Positions 35,289-44,859 of a DNA stretch of 64,000 bases are shown here, piece after piece. Source of the DNA: Fundidesulfovibrio soli. Lineage in GTDB: Bacteria; Desulfobacterota; Desulfovibrionia; Desulfovibrionales; Desulfovibrionaceae. Made by a program: the position numbers and the translations under genes. Numbering within the stretch: the first letter of the stretch is position 1; each line of letters starts with the position of its first letter. The stretch lies in contig NZ_JAKZKW010000009.1 in NCBI RefSeq assembly GCF_022808695.1, forward strand, positions 62,001-126,000, given 5' to 3'. The notes beneath the pieces are model-generated. The model did not search any database and had not been told where the DNA came from. It was given only the letters and a program-made list of their open reading frames with translations.

Positions 35289-36002
35289 ATGGAAAACCTT
35301 CGTTTCAAGCGCGTTCTGTTCAAGCTCTCCGGCGAGGCCCTGGCCGGGAATAAAGGTTTCGGCATCGACCCCGAGACCGTCTCCGCCTTCTGCGGCCAGA
35401 TCGTCGAGGCAGCGGAGATGGGCGTGCAGCTGGCCATGGTCATCGGCGGCGGCAACATCTTCAGGGGCATGTCCGCCTCCGCGTCGGGCATGGACCGCGC
35501 CAGCGCCGACTACATGGGCATGCTCGCCACCGTGATGAACGCCGTGGCCGTGCAGGACGCCCTGGAGAAGCTCGGCCTCTGCACCCGGGTGCTCTCCGCC
35601 ATCACCATGCGCGAGGTCTGCGAGCCCTACATCCGCCGCCGCGCCATCCATCACCTGGAGAAGGGCCGCGTGGTCATCTGCGCCGCCGGAACCGGCAACC
35701 CCTACTTCACCACCGACACCGCCGCCGCCCTGCGCGCCATGGAGCTCAAGACCCAGGCCATCATCAAGGGCACCAAGGTGGACGGCGTCTACGACAAGGA
35801 CCCCAAGACCAACCCCGACGCGGTCATGTTCGACCGCCTCACCTACATGGACGTGCTGGAGAAGCAGCTCAAGGTCATGGACTCCACCGCCGTGACCCTG
35901 GCCATGGACAACAGCATGCCCATCGTTGTCTTCAACATGTTCGTGCCCGGCAACCTGAAAAAGGTAGTCACCGGCCAGAAGGCCGGCACCATCGTGGAAT
36001 AA
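35289..36002 (+). CDS. pyrH: UMP kinase
   Basis: This enzyme phosphorylates UMP to UDP. It belongs to the amino-acid-kinase fold: [13 protein letters not shown] at the N-terminus, the GGGNIFRG loop near residue 54 and the [16 protein letters not shown] block near 137, all classic PyrH features. Its length of 237 is normal. AGGA lies about 8 nt before the ATG. It heads a pyrH-frr-uppS run. Confidence 0.97.
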   Translation: MENLRFKRVLFKLSGEALAGNKGFGIDPETVSAFCGQIVEAAEMGVQLAMVIGGGNIFRGMSASASGMDRASADYMGMLATVMNAVAVQDALEKLGLCTRVLSAITMREVCEPYIRRRAIHHLEKGRVVICAAGTGNPYFTTDTAAALRAMELKTQAIIKGTKVDGVYDKDPKTNPDAVMFDRLTYMDVLEKQLKVMDSTAVTLAMDNSMPIVVFNMFVPGNLKKVVTGQKAGTIVE

Positions 36003-36012
36003 GGAGAGACGC

Positions 36013-36567
36013 ATGGACGCCGTGATCGCTGACGTCAAGACCCGCATGGAAAAGGCCTCCGCGGCCCTGGACAAGGAATTCTCCCACCTGCGCACCGGCA
36101 GGGCTTCCGTGGCCCTGCTCGACGGCATCAAGGTGGACTACTACGGCACACCCACGCCCATCGACCAGTTGGCTTCCGTCTCCACGCCGGACAGCCGCAC
36201 CATCACCATCCAGCCCTGGGACCGCGCCGCCTTCGGCCTGATCGAGAAAGCCATCCAGAAGTCCGACCTGGGCCTCAACCCGGTCAACGACGGCAAGGTC
36301 ATCCGCATCGGCATGCCTCCCCTCACCGAGGACCGCCGCAAGGAGCTGGTGAAGGTCGGCAAGAAGTACACCGAGGAGGCCAAAGTCGCCGTGCGCAACA
36401 TCCGCCGCGACGCCAACGACTCCCTGAAGAAGAAGCTCAAGGACAAGTCCCTCTCCGAGGACGACGTGCGCAAGGGTGAGGCCGAAATCCAGAAGATCAC
36501 CGACTCCTTCGTGGCCAAGCTGGACCAGCAGTTCGCCAAGAAGGAAAAGGAAATCATGGAGATCTGA
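36013..36567 (+). CDS. frr: Ribosome recycling factor
   Basis: The 184-residue protein has the RRF signatures: [31 protein letters not shown] near the start, [16 protein letters not shown], and [29 protein letters not shown]. Together with EF-G it splits post-termination ribosomes. The start is 10 bp after pyrH with AAGGAGAG upstream; its stop codon overlaps the uppS start by one base. Confidence 0.98.
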   Translation: MDAVIADVKTRMEKASAALDKEFSHLRTGRASVALLDGIKVDYYGTPTPIDQLASVSTPDSRTITIQPWDRAAFGLIEKAIQKSDLGLNPVNDGKVIRIGMPPLTEDRRKELVKVGKKYTEEAKVAVRNIRRDANDSLKKKLKDKSLSEDDVRKGEAEIQKITDSFVAKLDQQFAKKEKEIMEI

Positions 36568-37295
36568 TGACGGGTCCGGTTTCGGCGCTGCCGCGCCACC
36601 TGGCCGTCATCATGGACGGCAACGGACGCTGGGCCGAACGCAAGGGCCTGACGCGAAGCGAGGGGCACGACGCGGGCACCCGCAACGCCAAGGCCCTGGT
36701 GACCCGCTGCCGGGAGCTTGGCATCGGGCACCTGACGCTCTACACGTTCTCCACCGAGAACTGGGGGCGCCCCAAGGATGAGGTCAACTTCCTGTTCGAC
36801 CTCATCGTGCGTTTCCTGAACAACGAGCTGTCCTCCCTGGTGGAGCAGGACATCAGGCTGCGCGTGTTCGGCGCGATGGACCAGTTTCCGTTCACCATGC
36901 GCCAGGTGCTCAAGCACGTCATCAAGAAGACCGAGAAGTGCGCCTCCATGTCGCTCAACCTGGCCCTGAACTACTCCGGCCGGGAGGAGATCCTGCGGGC
37001 CTGCCGCAGGCTCATGGAGCGCGGCGTGGGGCCAAAGGGCGTCACCGAGGAGAGCTTCTCGGCCGAGCTGTACACCGTGGGCCAGCCCGACCCCGACCTG
37101 GTGATCCGCACCAGCGGTGAGGTGCGCATCAGCAACTACCTGCTCTGGCAGAGCGCCTACGCGGAGTACTACTTCACGGACGTGCCCTGGCCGGACTTCG
37201 ACGCCGCCGAACTGGACAAGGCCCTGGAGTCCTACGCCGCCAGGCAGCGGCGCTACGGGCTCACGGGAGCCCAGGCCGAAGAGGCCGGAAATTAG
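36567..37295 (+). CDS. uppS: Undecaprenyl diphosphate synthase
   Basis: UppS makes the C55 lipid carrier for peptidoglycan and other wall polymers by adding isoprenyl units in cis configuration. The catalytic Asp17 is in HLAVIMDGNGRWAERKG, and the conserved YTFSTENWGRP and SGEVRISNYLLWQ blocks follow. It is 242 residues long. In many bacteria cdsA comes next; here a terminator ends the operon instead. The start overlaps the frr stop (TGATG). Confidence 0.97.
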   Translation: MTGPVSALPRHLAVIMDGNGRWAERKGLTRSEGHDAGTRNAKALVTRCRELGIGHLTLYTFSTENWGRPKDEVNFLFDLIVRFLNNELSSLVEQDIRLRVFGAMDQFPFTMRQVLKHVIKKTEKCASMSLNLALNYSGREEILRACRRLMERGVGPKGVTEESFSAELYTVGQPDPDLVIRTSGEVRISNYLLWQSAYAEYYFTDVPWPDFDAAELDKALESYAARQRRYGLTGAQAEEAGN

Positions 37296-37306
37296 CCGAG
37301 AAACGA

Positions 37307-37336
37307 AACGCCCGCGCAAGCGGGCGTTTTTCTTTG
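37307..37336 (+). terminator. Rho-independent terminator after uppS
   Basis: AAACGCCCGC (37307-37316), GCAA loop and GCGGGCGTTT (37321-37330) form a perfect 10-bp stem, followed by more T residues. Confidence 0.93.
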
Positions 37337-37351
37337 AATCGTCAAAAGTTG

Positions 37352-37408
37352 CCTCCGGCGGCCAAAGGGGCTTAACCCCTCTGGACTCCCACTCCGCTTC
37401 GCGTCGGC
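37352..37408 (+). repeat. REP-like interspersed repeat, copy 4
   Basis: GCCTCCGGCGGCCAAAGGGG, a GGGGC-ttaa-CCCC type hairpin, CTCTGGACTCCC and a CCGCTTCGCGTCGG tail match the copies at 11964, 13826 and 14127. Confidence 0.78.
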
Positions 37409-37504
37409 TGCGGTGGCGATTTCCGGGTTGAAACCTCCGTTCATCCCCCAAGGCGACGCGCCTTCGCGGCGCCCAGGGGACAGGGGCGAAGGCCCGAAAA
37501 GCCG

Positions 37505-38878
37505 TCACCCCCTCGGCAACCGCACCCTGACCGTCGTGCCGCTCCCGTTGCCGGTGCTCACCGCCACGTCGCCGCCGTGGGTCCTGGCGATGAGCCGGGC
37601 AGAGTAGCCCCCCAGCCCGGTGCCGCCCAGCTTGCCGTGGGTGGCGTACTTCTCGAACAGGCAGCCCCGCATGGCCTCTGGCACGTCCCGCACGTTGCGC
37701 ACCTCCACCACGTCCCAGCCGTCCTCGCGCAGCAGGTTCACGCCCACCCTGTCCCCGGGTGAGGACGCCTCCAGCGCGTTTTTGATCAGGTTGGCCAGCA
37801 TGGTGTAGCAGAGCAGCTCCTCGCCGCGCACCATGAACGGCTCCTCCTGGGCCACGAACTCCAGCAGGATGTCCGAGGCGCGGTACGGCCCGCCGGATTC
37901 GTCCCAGATGGAGCGCACAAGCCCCGCAGCGTCCACGGGGCGGGCGTCCAGGTCGTATTCGCCCCGCTCCATGCGGTAGATGGAGAGCGACAGCGTGATC
38001 ATGTTCTGCATGCGCCGCCCGGCCTCCAGCATCAGGCGGATCATCTCCTTCTGGCGGGCGGTGATGTTGTCCGATTCAAGCAGCATCTGCGGCAGGGTAA
38101 GGAAGGCCGACAGCGGGGACTTGAGATCGTGCCGGGCGATGCGCTCCACGTCCTCACGCAGGTTCTCGGCGCGCTTGTGCTCCGCGAGGCCGGAGACAGC
38201 GCTGGCCAGCACGTCGCTGAAGTGCTCCATGTAGTCCGTGGCCATCTCCGGGCGGTAGCGCTGCGAATTGGCGTCCGCCAGCACCAGCACCCCGGCCCAC
38301 TCGCCTTCGCGGAAGCGGTCCTTCAGGGGATAGACGAAACAGGAGCGCCAGCGCCTGGCCTCCTCCTCGCTCAGCACCCCGGCGGGCGCCTGCGCCGTGG
38401 AGCCCAGATAGGCCTTCGCCTTCCCGGCCAGCACCTTGGCGGCGATGTCCCCCAGGCACCCGCGCTCCATGAGCGGGAAGCCCTCCGGCAGCAGGGGCTC
38501 GAAATCCACCCTCTCCAGGCTCAGGCGCATCAGCCCCACGCGGAACAGGCGGCGCAACTGCTCCACGAGCTGGGGCAGGCGCTCCAGGTCGCGCAGTTCC
38601 TCCACCAACTGGAAACCCTGCCGGAAGCGGTCGAAGGATCGCAACCCGCCCTCGTAGAGCTTCTTGTTGCGCTCCAGCGCGGCCTCCAGCTTCTCCACGC
38701 GCAGGGCGGCCATCATGGCCCGTTCCTCCACGGCCTCGCGGTCGGCCAGAAGGCCGAGCACCGCCTGGCGCAGGGCTTCGGCCTGACCCACAAGCAGGGG
38801 GATCTGCTCTTCGCGCGCGGAGCGCTCCAGAGCCTGGAGCTGCCCGAGCACCGCCGCCAATAAAGGATGACCGTTCAT
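37505..38878 (-). CDS. Soluble sensor histidine kinase with GAF-like domain
   Basis: The 457-residue protein has no membrane segment. An N-terminal coiled coil (about 1-90) leads into a GAF/DUF484-like sensory domain (about 100-245), then a HisKA domain with the phospho-accepting His in IARHDLKSPLSAF, and a HATPase domain with LIKNALEASSPGD (N box) and GGTGLGGYSARL (G box). No receiver is fused and no response regulator gene lies next to it, so its partner is unknown. The start at 38878 is chosen over GTG at 38884; neither has a strong ribosome-binding site. It is divergent from the XRE-PAS gene with 115 bp between the starts. Confidence 0.88.
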   Translation of the reverse strand: MNGHPLLAAVLGQLQALERSAREEQIPLLVGQAEALRQAVLGLLADREAVEERAMMAALRVEKLEAALERNKKLYEGGLRSFDRFRQGFQLVEELRDLERLPQLVEQLRRLFRVGLMRLSLERVDFEPLLPEGFPLMERGCLGDIAAKVLAGKAKAYLGSTAQAPAGVLSEEEARRWRSCFVYPLKDRFREGEWAGVLVLADANSQRYRPEMATDYMEHFSDVLASAVSGLAEHKRAENLREDVERIARHDLKSPLSAFLTLPQMLLESDNITARQKEMIRLMLEAGRRMQNMITLSLSIYRMERGEYDLDARPVDAAGLVRSIWDESGGPYRASDILLEFVAQEEPFMVRGEELLCYTMLANLIKNALEASSPGDRVGVNLLREDGWDVVEVRNVRDVPEAMRGCLFEKYATHGKLGGTGLGGYSARLIARTHGGDVAVSTGNGSGTTVRVRLPRG

Positions 38879-38993
38879 GGCCACATGCTAGCCCACGGCC
38901 GCACTTCTGAAAAGGCTTACCACGCAGGGGCAAAGCCCAGGGTTGTGTCTTACGGCGTTCATGGTTAAAAAAACAATAATCAGGGGACGCTGC

Positions 38994-40733
38994 ATGAAAA
39001 AACTCTTCGGCGCCCGCATCAAGGCGCTCAGACACCAGGCTGGCTTGACCCAGGCCGAGCTTGCCTCCCAGGCAGGCATCTCCGACCGTTTCCTGGGTAG
39101 GCTCGAACGCGGCCTGGCTGCGCCTTCATTCGAGAGTGTGGTCATCCTGGCGCGCACCCTGGGGGTCGATCCCGGGGAGCTGTTCCAACCCGCTCCGCGA
39201 AAGAGCGCACGGGGGAAGCCGCCGGAAGGGCCGCCCTCTCACCCCGTTGGCGGGCCCGGCGATTCCCCTGTCTCCGGAGTCCCCAGCCAAGCTGATTTCC
39301 TCAAAGGCATCGACGGCATCACCATAAAATGCGTCGATCCCGAGATGAAGCTTCTGTGGATGTTCTCCAACAACCCGTTCATGCAGGAGAGGATCCAGGG
39401 CCACCAGGGCCGGAAATGCCACTCGCACCTGCACGGCTTCGAGTCCCCCTGCCCGGGCTGCGAACTCCCCGAATCCATCCGCGCCCTCAGGCCGCTCAGC
39501 GGGGAGCTCACTGTCCCCGAGGGGCTGACGTTCCTCACGCGCAGCGCCCCGGTATTCGACGAGACAGGCCGTCTGGTCTGCGCCATCCACCTGACCGTGG
39601 ACATCACCGAGCGCAAGCACATGGAGGAGGCGCTGCGCCTCACCCAGGCCCGCCTGGAGCACCTGCTCGCCTCCAGCCCCATGGTGCTGCGCACCTGTTC
39701 GCCCGACGACCCCTTCACGCCGACCTATGTTTCTGAAAACATCCGCGACATCTTCGGCCATTCGCAACTGGACCTTATGGAGGCCTCCTTCTGGCTTTCG
39801 CAGGTGCACCCCGTCGACGCCGAGAGGGTACGCCGCGCCCAGGCCGGGCTGGCCGCCAGGGGCCGTCTGTTGCAGGACTACAGGGTGCGCAACCGGGAAG
39901 GCGTGTGGCGCTGGGTGCGCGACCACCAGAGGCTCGTCACCGACTGCGAGGGCCGCCAGTTGGAGATCGTCGGAGCCTGGCAGGATATAACCGACTCCAA
40001 GGCATCGGAGATCGTGCTGCGCTCCTCCGAATCGCGCTACCGCGACCTGTTCCTCACCAACTCCACGGTGCAGCTGCTCGTAGACGGCGACACCGGAGCC
40101 ATCCTGGACGCCAACCCGGCGGCCCAGGCTTTTTACGGCTACACCTGCGGCGAACTGCGCTCCATGAACATCGCCGACATCAACACCCTGGAGCTGCCCG
40201 TGCTTGGGCAACGGCTGCGGGAGGCCTCCAGCGCGAGGACGCGCGTTTTCCGCTTCCGGCACAAGATTGCCTCAGGAGCCCTCCGCGACGTGGAAGTGCG
40301 CGTCTCCCCCCTGCTCCAGGGCAAACGGGTGGTTCTGCACTCGCTGATCTTCGACGTCACGGACAGCCAGACCGCCATGCAGTCGGTCAAGCCGGGGAGG
40401 GACTGCGCGGCCCTGCTCGGCATGATCTCGGACATGGCGGCCGTCCTGGATTCGGGGGAGAAGCTGCTGGCATGCAACGAGCCCCTGGCGCAGGCGCTGG
40501 GCTCCACGCGGGATGCGCTGCGGGGAGCGCCCTGCCCTCCCGAACTCAGTGACGTGCTGCACCGTTGCCAGCAGCGGGAGGCCCAAGCCGGCCTGGCGGA
40601 CGAAACATGGCTGCGCTGCACCTTCGCGGGCAGGGAGGCGCAGGCGCGGGCCACCACCATCTCGGGCCAGGGCCAGCCGGACAAGATCGTCATCGTGCTG
40701 CGCGACTCTCCCGGCTTGCCAGGCGGGCGATAA
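38994..40733 (+). CDS. XRE-family HTH protein with serial PAS domains
   Basis: The 579-residue protein has an N-terminal XRE helix-turn-helix (about residues 5-62: RIKALRHQAGLTQAELASQAGISDRFLGRLERG), then a proline-rich linker and three or four PAS domains (about 95-215, 220-345, 350-465, and a weaker one to 570). The first has a CPGC pair after a His-rich stretch (CHSHLHGF), which could hold a metal or act in redox. No kinase, GGDEF, EAL or HD-GYP output follows, so the protein probably senses through PAS and acts through its own DNA-binding domain. GGGGA lies about 8 nt before the ATG. It is divergent from a histidine kinase gene with which it may work. Confidence 0.85.
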   Translation: MKKLFGARIKALRHQAGLTQAELASQAGISDRFLGRLERGLAAPSFESVVILARTLGVDPGELFQPAPRKSARGKPPEGPPSHPVGGPGDSPVSGVPSQADFLKGIDGITIKCVDPEMKLLWMFSNNPFMQERIQGHQGRKCHSHLHGFESPCPGCELPESIRALRPLSGELTVPEGLTFLTRSAPVFDETGRLVCAIHLTVDITERKHMEEALRLTQARLEHLLASSPMVLRTCSPDDPFTPTYVSENIRDIFGHSQLDLMEASFWLSQVHPVDAERVRRAQAGLAARGRLLQDYRVRNREGVWRWVRDHQRLVTDCEGRQLEIVGAWQDITDSKASEIVLRSSESRYRDLFLTNSTVQLLVDGDTGAILDANPAAQAFYGYTCGELRSMNIADINTLELPVLGQRLREASSARTRVFRFRHKIASGALRDVEVRVSPLLQGKRVVLHSLIFDVTDSQTAMQSVKPGRDCAALLGMISDMAAVLDSGEKLLACNEPLAQALGSTRDALRGAPCPPELSDVLHRCQQREAQAGLADETWLRCTFAGREAQARATTISGQGQPDKIVIVLRDSPGLPGGR

Positions 40734-40757
40734 TTCTCTAGGGAACTCTCTTCCAGT

Positions 40758-40834
40758 CGGGGCGTAGCGCAGCCTGGTAGCGCACCTGCCTTGGGCGCAG
40801 GGGGCCGTGAGTTCAAATCTCGCCGCCCCGACCA
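40758..40834 (+). tRNA. tRNA-Pro (anticodon UGG)
   Basis: The cloverleaf folds with a 7-bp acceptor stem (CGGGGCG with CGCCCCG), D arm GCGC, anticodon arm CCTGC/GCAGG with loop CTTGGGC (anticodon TGG) and T arm GTGAG-TTCAAAT-CTCGC. CCA is encoded at 40832-40834. It stands at the border of the AT-richer island that follows. Confidence 0.97.
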
Positions 40835-40842
40835 ATAGAATC

Positions 40843-40876
40843 AATGGGTTACGATGAAAATCGTGGCCCATTTTTT
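40843..40876 (+). terminator. Terminator after tRNA-Pro
   Basis: AATGGGTTACGAT (40843-40855) pairs with ATCGTGGCCCATT over 13 bp with two G-U pairs and a GAAA tetraloop, followed by a T-run to 40876. Confidence 0.85.
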
Positions 40877-41035
40877 CTTTGGAAAATTTCGGGATACAAA
40901 CTGGGTCAAACAATGGAGTCGTAGGAGCCTTAAGGGGAATCGTCCTTCGCGAGCAAGGCGTGATGCCGGTGCAAACTTCCAGAGTCTAGTACGTTTCGAA
41001 AGTATAGACCTCGGGCAAGTTGACGGGAGGCACCC

Positions 41036-41654
41036 GGGGGGAAGGTCACTCCGAGCGGCTTATGTGCCTCTGCTCATTGTACGGCTTTACCCAGTCCTGC
41101 ACGATCTCCATGACTTCGCCCAAACTGTTGAAAACATGAAAATGCAACACGCCGTGACGAGAGGTGCGGTTGAGCCTCCCGTCATACGAGTTCTGAGTGG
41201 GCCTGCCTGGCTGATGCGCTCCAATTCCACTCCGTGCTTCTCGGCCCAATCTGCCAGCGCAGGCTCAGCCCGTGATCGAGACAGAGGTAGGTGATCAACT
41301 CGCACTTGTCGGCCGGCCTTACAACTTTTTGCGATCACATCCTTCAGCTCCTGGTTTTCCAGGCTCAGCTCAGCAAACATCGGCTTCGGCCTGTTGTGTT
41401 CGGACTCAAGCTCCTTCAGGCGTCGCACATCAGACGCCTCCATGCCGCCGTATTTGGCCTTCCACTTGTAGAACGTGGTCGAACTGACCACGTTCTCACG
41501 GCATATGCCCGAGGCTGGGCGACCAGCCTCTTCCTCTTTGAGCATCTTGACGATCTGGCTTTCTGAAAATCGAGATTTCCGCATCGTTCCCTCCGGGGCT
41601 GCTTTGCCAGAAATCTCAACTTTTGGCTGGTCCTATTCTAGGGGAGGGTTACAC
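41036..41654 (-). mobile_element. IS3-family insertion sequence remnant (orfA plus broken orfB)
   Basis: On the minus strand an ATG at 41584 opens a typical IS3 OrfA (RKSRFSESQIVKMLKEEEAG with an HTH and then a leucine-rich helix). It runs straight into a piece of OrfB, skipping the central DDE core. The OrfB C-terminal sequence continues in another frame (QPGRPTQNSYDGRLNRTSR and VQDWVKPYNEQR), so there is at least one frameshift and a large internal deletion. The upstream end, TGTAACCCTCCCC at 41653-41641, could be a terminal inverted repeat; the partner end was not recognised. The element cannot encode an active transposase. Confidence 0.85.
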
Positions 41655-41675
41655 ATGGAGTGAATTCGATTCAGG

Positions 41676-41819
41676 TTGGAAGCCAAGATGGTCATTGAAG
41701 ACTGGCGCAAGCAGCACAACGAGGTCCGGTCCCACTCAAGCCTTGGAAGGATGACCCCCAAGACCTTCGCCGGAATGATCGGCAACAACCTGAATCAGGG
41801 GGCCACTCTCAAATATTGA
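41676..41819 (+). pseudogene. IS3-family transposase orfB, C-terminal fragment
   Basis: The open frame codes for EDWRKQHNEVRSHSSLGRMTPKTFA and then ends at TGA; this is the normal C-terminus of IS3 OrfB. It lies on the opposite strand to the other IS3 remnant, about 20 bp from that element's end, so it is probably from a different insertion. It has no start or catalytic part. Confidence 0.8.
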
Positions 41820-42023
41820 GTGGTCCGAAGTGACCCGGCAGGCTAGGCCATGCCGGAGCGAACACTGTTTCAACGACTTGAACAAGATATATACCCAAGC
41901 ATAATTTTAAATATGTCACGCAAATAACTGCACATTACAAGATGTTCACATGAATACGGCAGGATCAATCCAGTATCATTAATGAATGTGGGAGTTGATT
42001 AGCACTCAATAAACCAGGAATAG

Positions 42024-42052
42024 TTTGACTGAGTCAAAAAGCCTGTTAAAAT
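42024..42052 (+). promoter_or_regulatory. Promoter-like site with perfect palindrome over the -35
   Basis: TTTGACT-G-AGTCAAA (42024-42038) is a perfect 7-bp palindrome whose left arm contains a TTGACT -35. TAAAAT (42047-42052) follows with a 16-bp spacer. No intact gene lies directly downstream, so this may be a leftover of a lost gene or an element's own promoter. Confidence 0.4.
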
Positions 42053-42246
42053 AAGAATGAAAAATACCATACTGATTTAGTTGTGAACGGATCTTGCTGG
42101 GTTCATTCGAAATATTTTACCGGACACCACGGAGTGCCATTGAAACTATACGGCGGGCCACAACGGATTCGCTGCCGCATGCGGCCAGGAAAGATGTCTA
42201 CAGCCCCCCTGAGCGGCTTAAAGGGGTAAAATATTAAAAGTCATCG

Positions 42247-42505
42247 ATGCGGATCATTGATGAGATAGGCTTTCAGCCTTTGCCCCATGGCGAAGCTGTT
42301 TCATGGTTCCGGGTGGTTAACTGACGCTACGACACAGGCAGTACGGCCATCCCGACGAACAAGTTAGTCAAAGATTATCCGGAGATTTTAGCCGGTGACG
42401 GTACGATGGCCACGACAAATTGATCGATTGCCGCACGGGAGTCACGTCCTGGACGTCACAGGACGTTCATACAGGCTCAAGGCATTAGAGAGCATGCTCA
42501 AGTAG
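42247..42505 (+). pseudogene. IS21-family istB remnant (helper ATPase), frameshifted
   Basis: Translating across frames gives RIIDEIGFQPLPHGEAVSWF (IstB Walker B and following strand), then RYDTGSTAIPTNKLVKDYPE in a shifted frame after a stop, then RLPHGSHVLDVTGRSYRLK and ALESMLK ending at TAG. These three blocks follow in order the C-terminal half of IstB. At least two frameshifts and several substitutions are present. The N-terminal half with Walker A and the istA transposase gene are missing. Confidence 0.82.
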
Positions 42506-42963
42506 AAGTCCGGTACTTCAAGGCGTTTTGATGAAAGAGGACGCTGGAAATGGTCCGGCGGGCAATCAAAACAACCAGGAGTCGTAAAGACTCATGTCCC
42601 CGATCTTCATAAAAACTCCCGCCCCTGGACACCTCTGAGTGGTTCTGAGCTTAGGGGGCCTCAAGAATTCAGGGATATATTCTTCGATGGGCGGAACTAG
42701 CGCTCACATGCCGCCGACTAGAGCGTTCACTTCCTGGAGCAGAGTCTTTTGCGGATTTTGCTGAAGCCACAAGGCCCAAAAAACAGTTTTTTGGCAATAG
42801 CACTCTTAACCCTGGATTACATGCAGTTCCAACTGGACGGCAACAGGGAACAAGACAGAGTTTTCGACACTGGGTTCTATATTCGCAACATTTCTGGATA
42901 AAGGCAATTTGCCTTGAAGTTAACAAAGATGTTCACACGTTATGCCTACCACAGGAGGTAGTT

Positions 42964-44859
42964 ATGAAGTGGAAACATATGTTTCACCGGAATACTGGCG
43001 TCGTGGTTATCTTGATCTGTCTTGATTTTCTTGGATTTAACGTCCATGCCACAGCTCAGCACCCTGCAACAGACCCCAACTACCAAGCATCAGACTCCGG
43101 TGAAGATGGAATATCCTGCTATGACCCTCTCCAGGTATTCGCCTTTAACGACCTGGGAATGCACTGCTACGACCAAGACTTCTCTGTTTTTTCCCTCCTG
43201 CCGCCTTTTAACGTAGTCCACTCCCAGGTTGTCATCAAAGGGGCCAAACCCAGACTATTGAATGACACCCAGGTCAACCTCACTTATCGCGCCATAGCCG
43301 ACCCCAGTGGATCCATCAATACCACCAGCATCGGCAAGACCAACTTTTGGACATATATCACCAAGCTCTATGGAGTGACTCAGCCCCCGGACACAGGAAT
43401 CCTGGGTTACAAAATGCCCAACGCCAATTTCGGACCGCAGGCTCTGACGCCATACGACCCTAACTATAAATGGTTCAGCGCTACCGGTATTCCCACGACC
43501 AACATTGACGATAAGCTCAACATCAATTCCTTCACCATGATGAAAGTTCGGGCCGTGCACAAGATTGCCTTCCTCAGGCCCAAATCCCTCGACATCGTAC
43601 TTCCAGCCTCAAGCGAGATGAATTGCGCATCTTGCCACGAGACCGCCGCTTTTGTCCCGCTCAACCCCGGCAGCGCCAGCGATGCCTCACCGCCGCCACG
43701 GCTCACCTCGCTGACGCCTGACAGCTTCAGCACCAATCCGGACGCCAACATTCGCTTCCGTGAGAATATCCTGATCCTGCACGACGCTTTGAACGCCACT
43801 ACCCTGTACGCCAAGTATCTTGCCGGCAACCCGACGCTCTGCGCCTCCTGCCATTATTCCAAGGCGCTGGATCTGGGGGGGACCGGTCCCCAGGGGCCTC
43901 AGCTGACCCACATCTATCTCTCCAGGGGCATGCATAAACATCACGGCACCTCCTGGCCCATGCTGGACGGCATGGGAACCTATGTGGTCCCGATTCCGGG
44001 GACCGGGGTGACGCAATGTTATTACTGTCATCCCGGCAACGACACCCAGTGTCTGCGTAGCGTCATGGCGGTCAAGGGCATGCAGTGCCAGAGCTGCCAC
44101 GGTGAATTGCTGCAGGTGGGCGGCTTCACCCCGAATTTAGGGCAGCCGGGCTTCGTAGATCCCTACCTGCCGGACGTTAACGCCCCGAACCTGGTGGTCA
44201 ACCTGACTACCACCGGAGCCCAAAGGCGCCCCTGGGTGGATATGCCCAAGTGCCAGTCCTGCCACTCCGGTGACGCCCTCAGCCATCTGGGAGACAATCT
44301 CATCGGCCAGACGGCATATGATCCCAACGACCCGGCCGCGACGTCCCTCATCGCGCCCAACCAGCGCTTTGCCGAAAATCCAGGGCAGCTCTTCCGCTTC
44401 AGCGGGACGCATGGGGGCATGGCCTGCCAGGCCTGCCACGGCAGCCCCCACGCCGAGTGGCCGGCCCGGTCCAGCACCAACGACAACATCACCGCAACAC
44501 AGATCCAAGGCCACACCGGCGAAATCGCCGAATGCGGCGCCTGCCATCTTCCCCTGCTGCGCCCAAGTTTAGGAGGGCCTCACGGCCTCCACAACGTTAA
44601 TGACGCTGGCTGGATGAGACAGCACGGCTTCTTTATGCGGCGCGACCGGACCACCTGCATGGCCTGCCACGGCACGGACCTGAATGGCACGGCACTGAGC
44701 CGGGCCAAAGACAACCGGACTCTTCACCGGAGCAGGAGTCTGGGCGGCGTGGTCAACTACACCACGGGAACACAGGTGAGCTGTTATAGCTGTCATACCA
44801 ACATCATCTTTCACACCTATCTCCCCCAGATCAATTTATTGCTTCAGAACGGCAAATAA
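42964..44859 (+). CDS. Nine-heme c-type cytochrome
   Basis: The 631-residue protein has an N-terminal signal peptide or anchor (about residues 10-32). A heme-free domain of ~190 residues follows, with two lone cysteines in ISCYDP and LGMHCYDQD. Then there are nine CXXCH heme-binding motifs, at about residues 221, 293, 352, 375, 430, 488, 524, 565 and 607. It would carry electrons in the periplasm or at the cell surface. Base composition is AT-richer than the rest of the window, mostly in the first third. GGAGG lies 6 nt before the ATG. It stands alone among decayed insertion sequences, with no porin or quinol oxidase gene, so its electron partner is unknown. It resembles large multiheme cytochromes of Geobacter-like deltaproteobacteria. 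Confidence 0.9.
   Translation: MKWKHMFHRNTGVVVILICLDFLGFNVHATAQHPATDPNYQASDSGEDGISCYDPLQVFAFNDLGMHCYDQDFSVFSLLPPFNVVHSQVVIKGAKPRLLNDTQVNLTYRAIADPSGSINTTSIGKTNFWTYITKLYGVTQPPDTGILGYKMPNANFGPQALTPYDPNYKWFSATGIPTTNIDDKLNINSFTMMKVRAVHKIAFLRPKSLDIVLPASSEMNCASCHETAAFVPLNPGSASDASPPPRLTSLTPDSFSTNPDANIRFRENILILHDALNATTLYAKYLAGNPTLCASCHYSKALDLGGTGPQGPQLTHIYLSRGMHKHHGTSWPMLDGMGTYVVPIPGTGVTQCYYCHPGNDTQCLRSVMAVKGMQCQSCHGELLQVGGFTPNLGQPGFVDPYLPDVNAPNLVVNLTTTGAQRRPWVDMPKCQSCHSGDALSHLGDNLIGQTAYDPNDPAATSLIAPNQRFAENPGQLFRFSGTHGGMACQACHGSPHAEWPARSSTNDNITATQIQGHTGEIAECGACHLPLLRPSLGGPHGLHNVNDAGWMRQHGFFMRRDRTTCMACHGTDLNGTALSRAKDNRTLHRSRSLGGVVNYTTGTQVSCYSCHTNIIFHTYLPQINLLLQNGK

Larger units (their letters stand above)
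41820..42963. other. AT-rich gene-poor stretch with element remnants
   Basis: This 1.1-kb region has markedly lower GC than its surroundings. It contains the istB remnant (42247-42505) and a promoter-like site (42024-42052). Nothing else of 60 codons or more looks like a gene; the longest minus-strand frame, 42669-42926, has no family features. The last bases (GGAGG at 42954) form the ribosome-binding site of the cytochrome gene. Confidence 0.6.

Noticed and set aside
42669-42926. 85-codon minus-strand frame in the AT-rich island
   Set aside because: No ribosome-binding site, no homology pattern; it sits in a decayed region.
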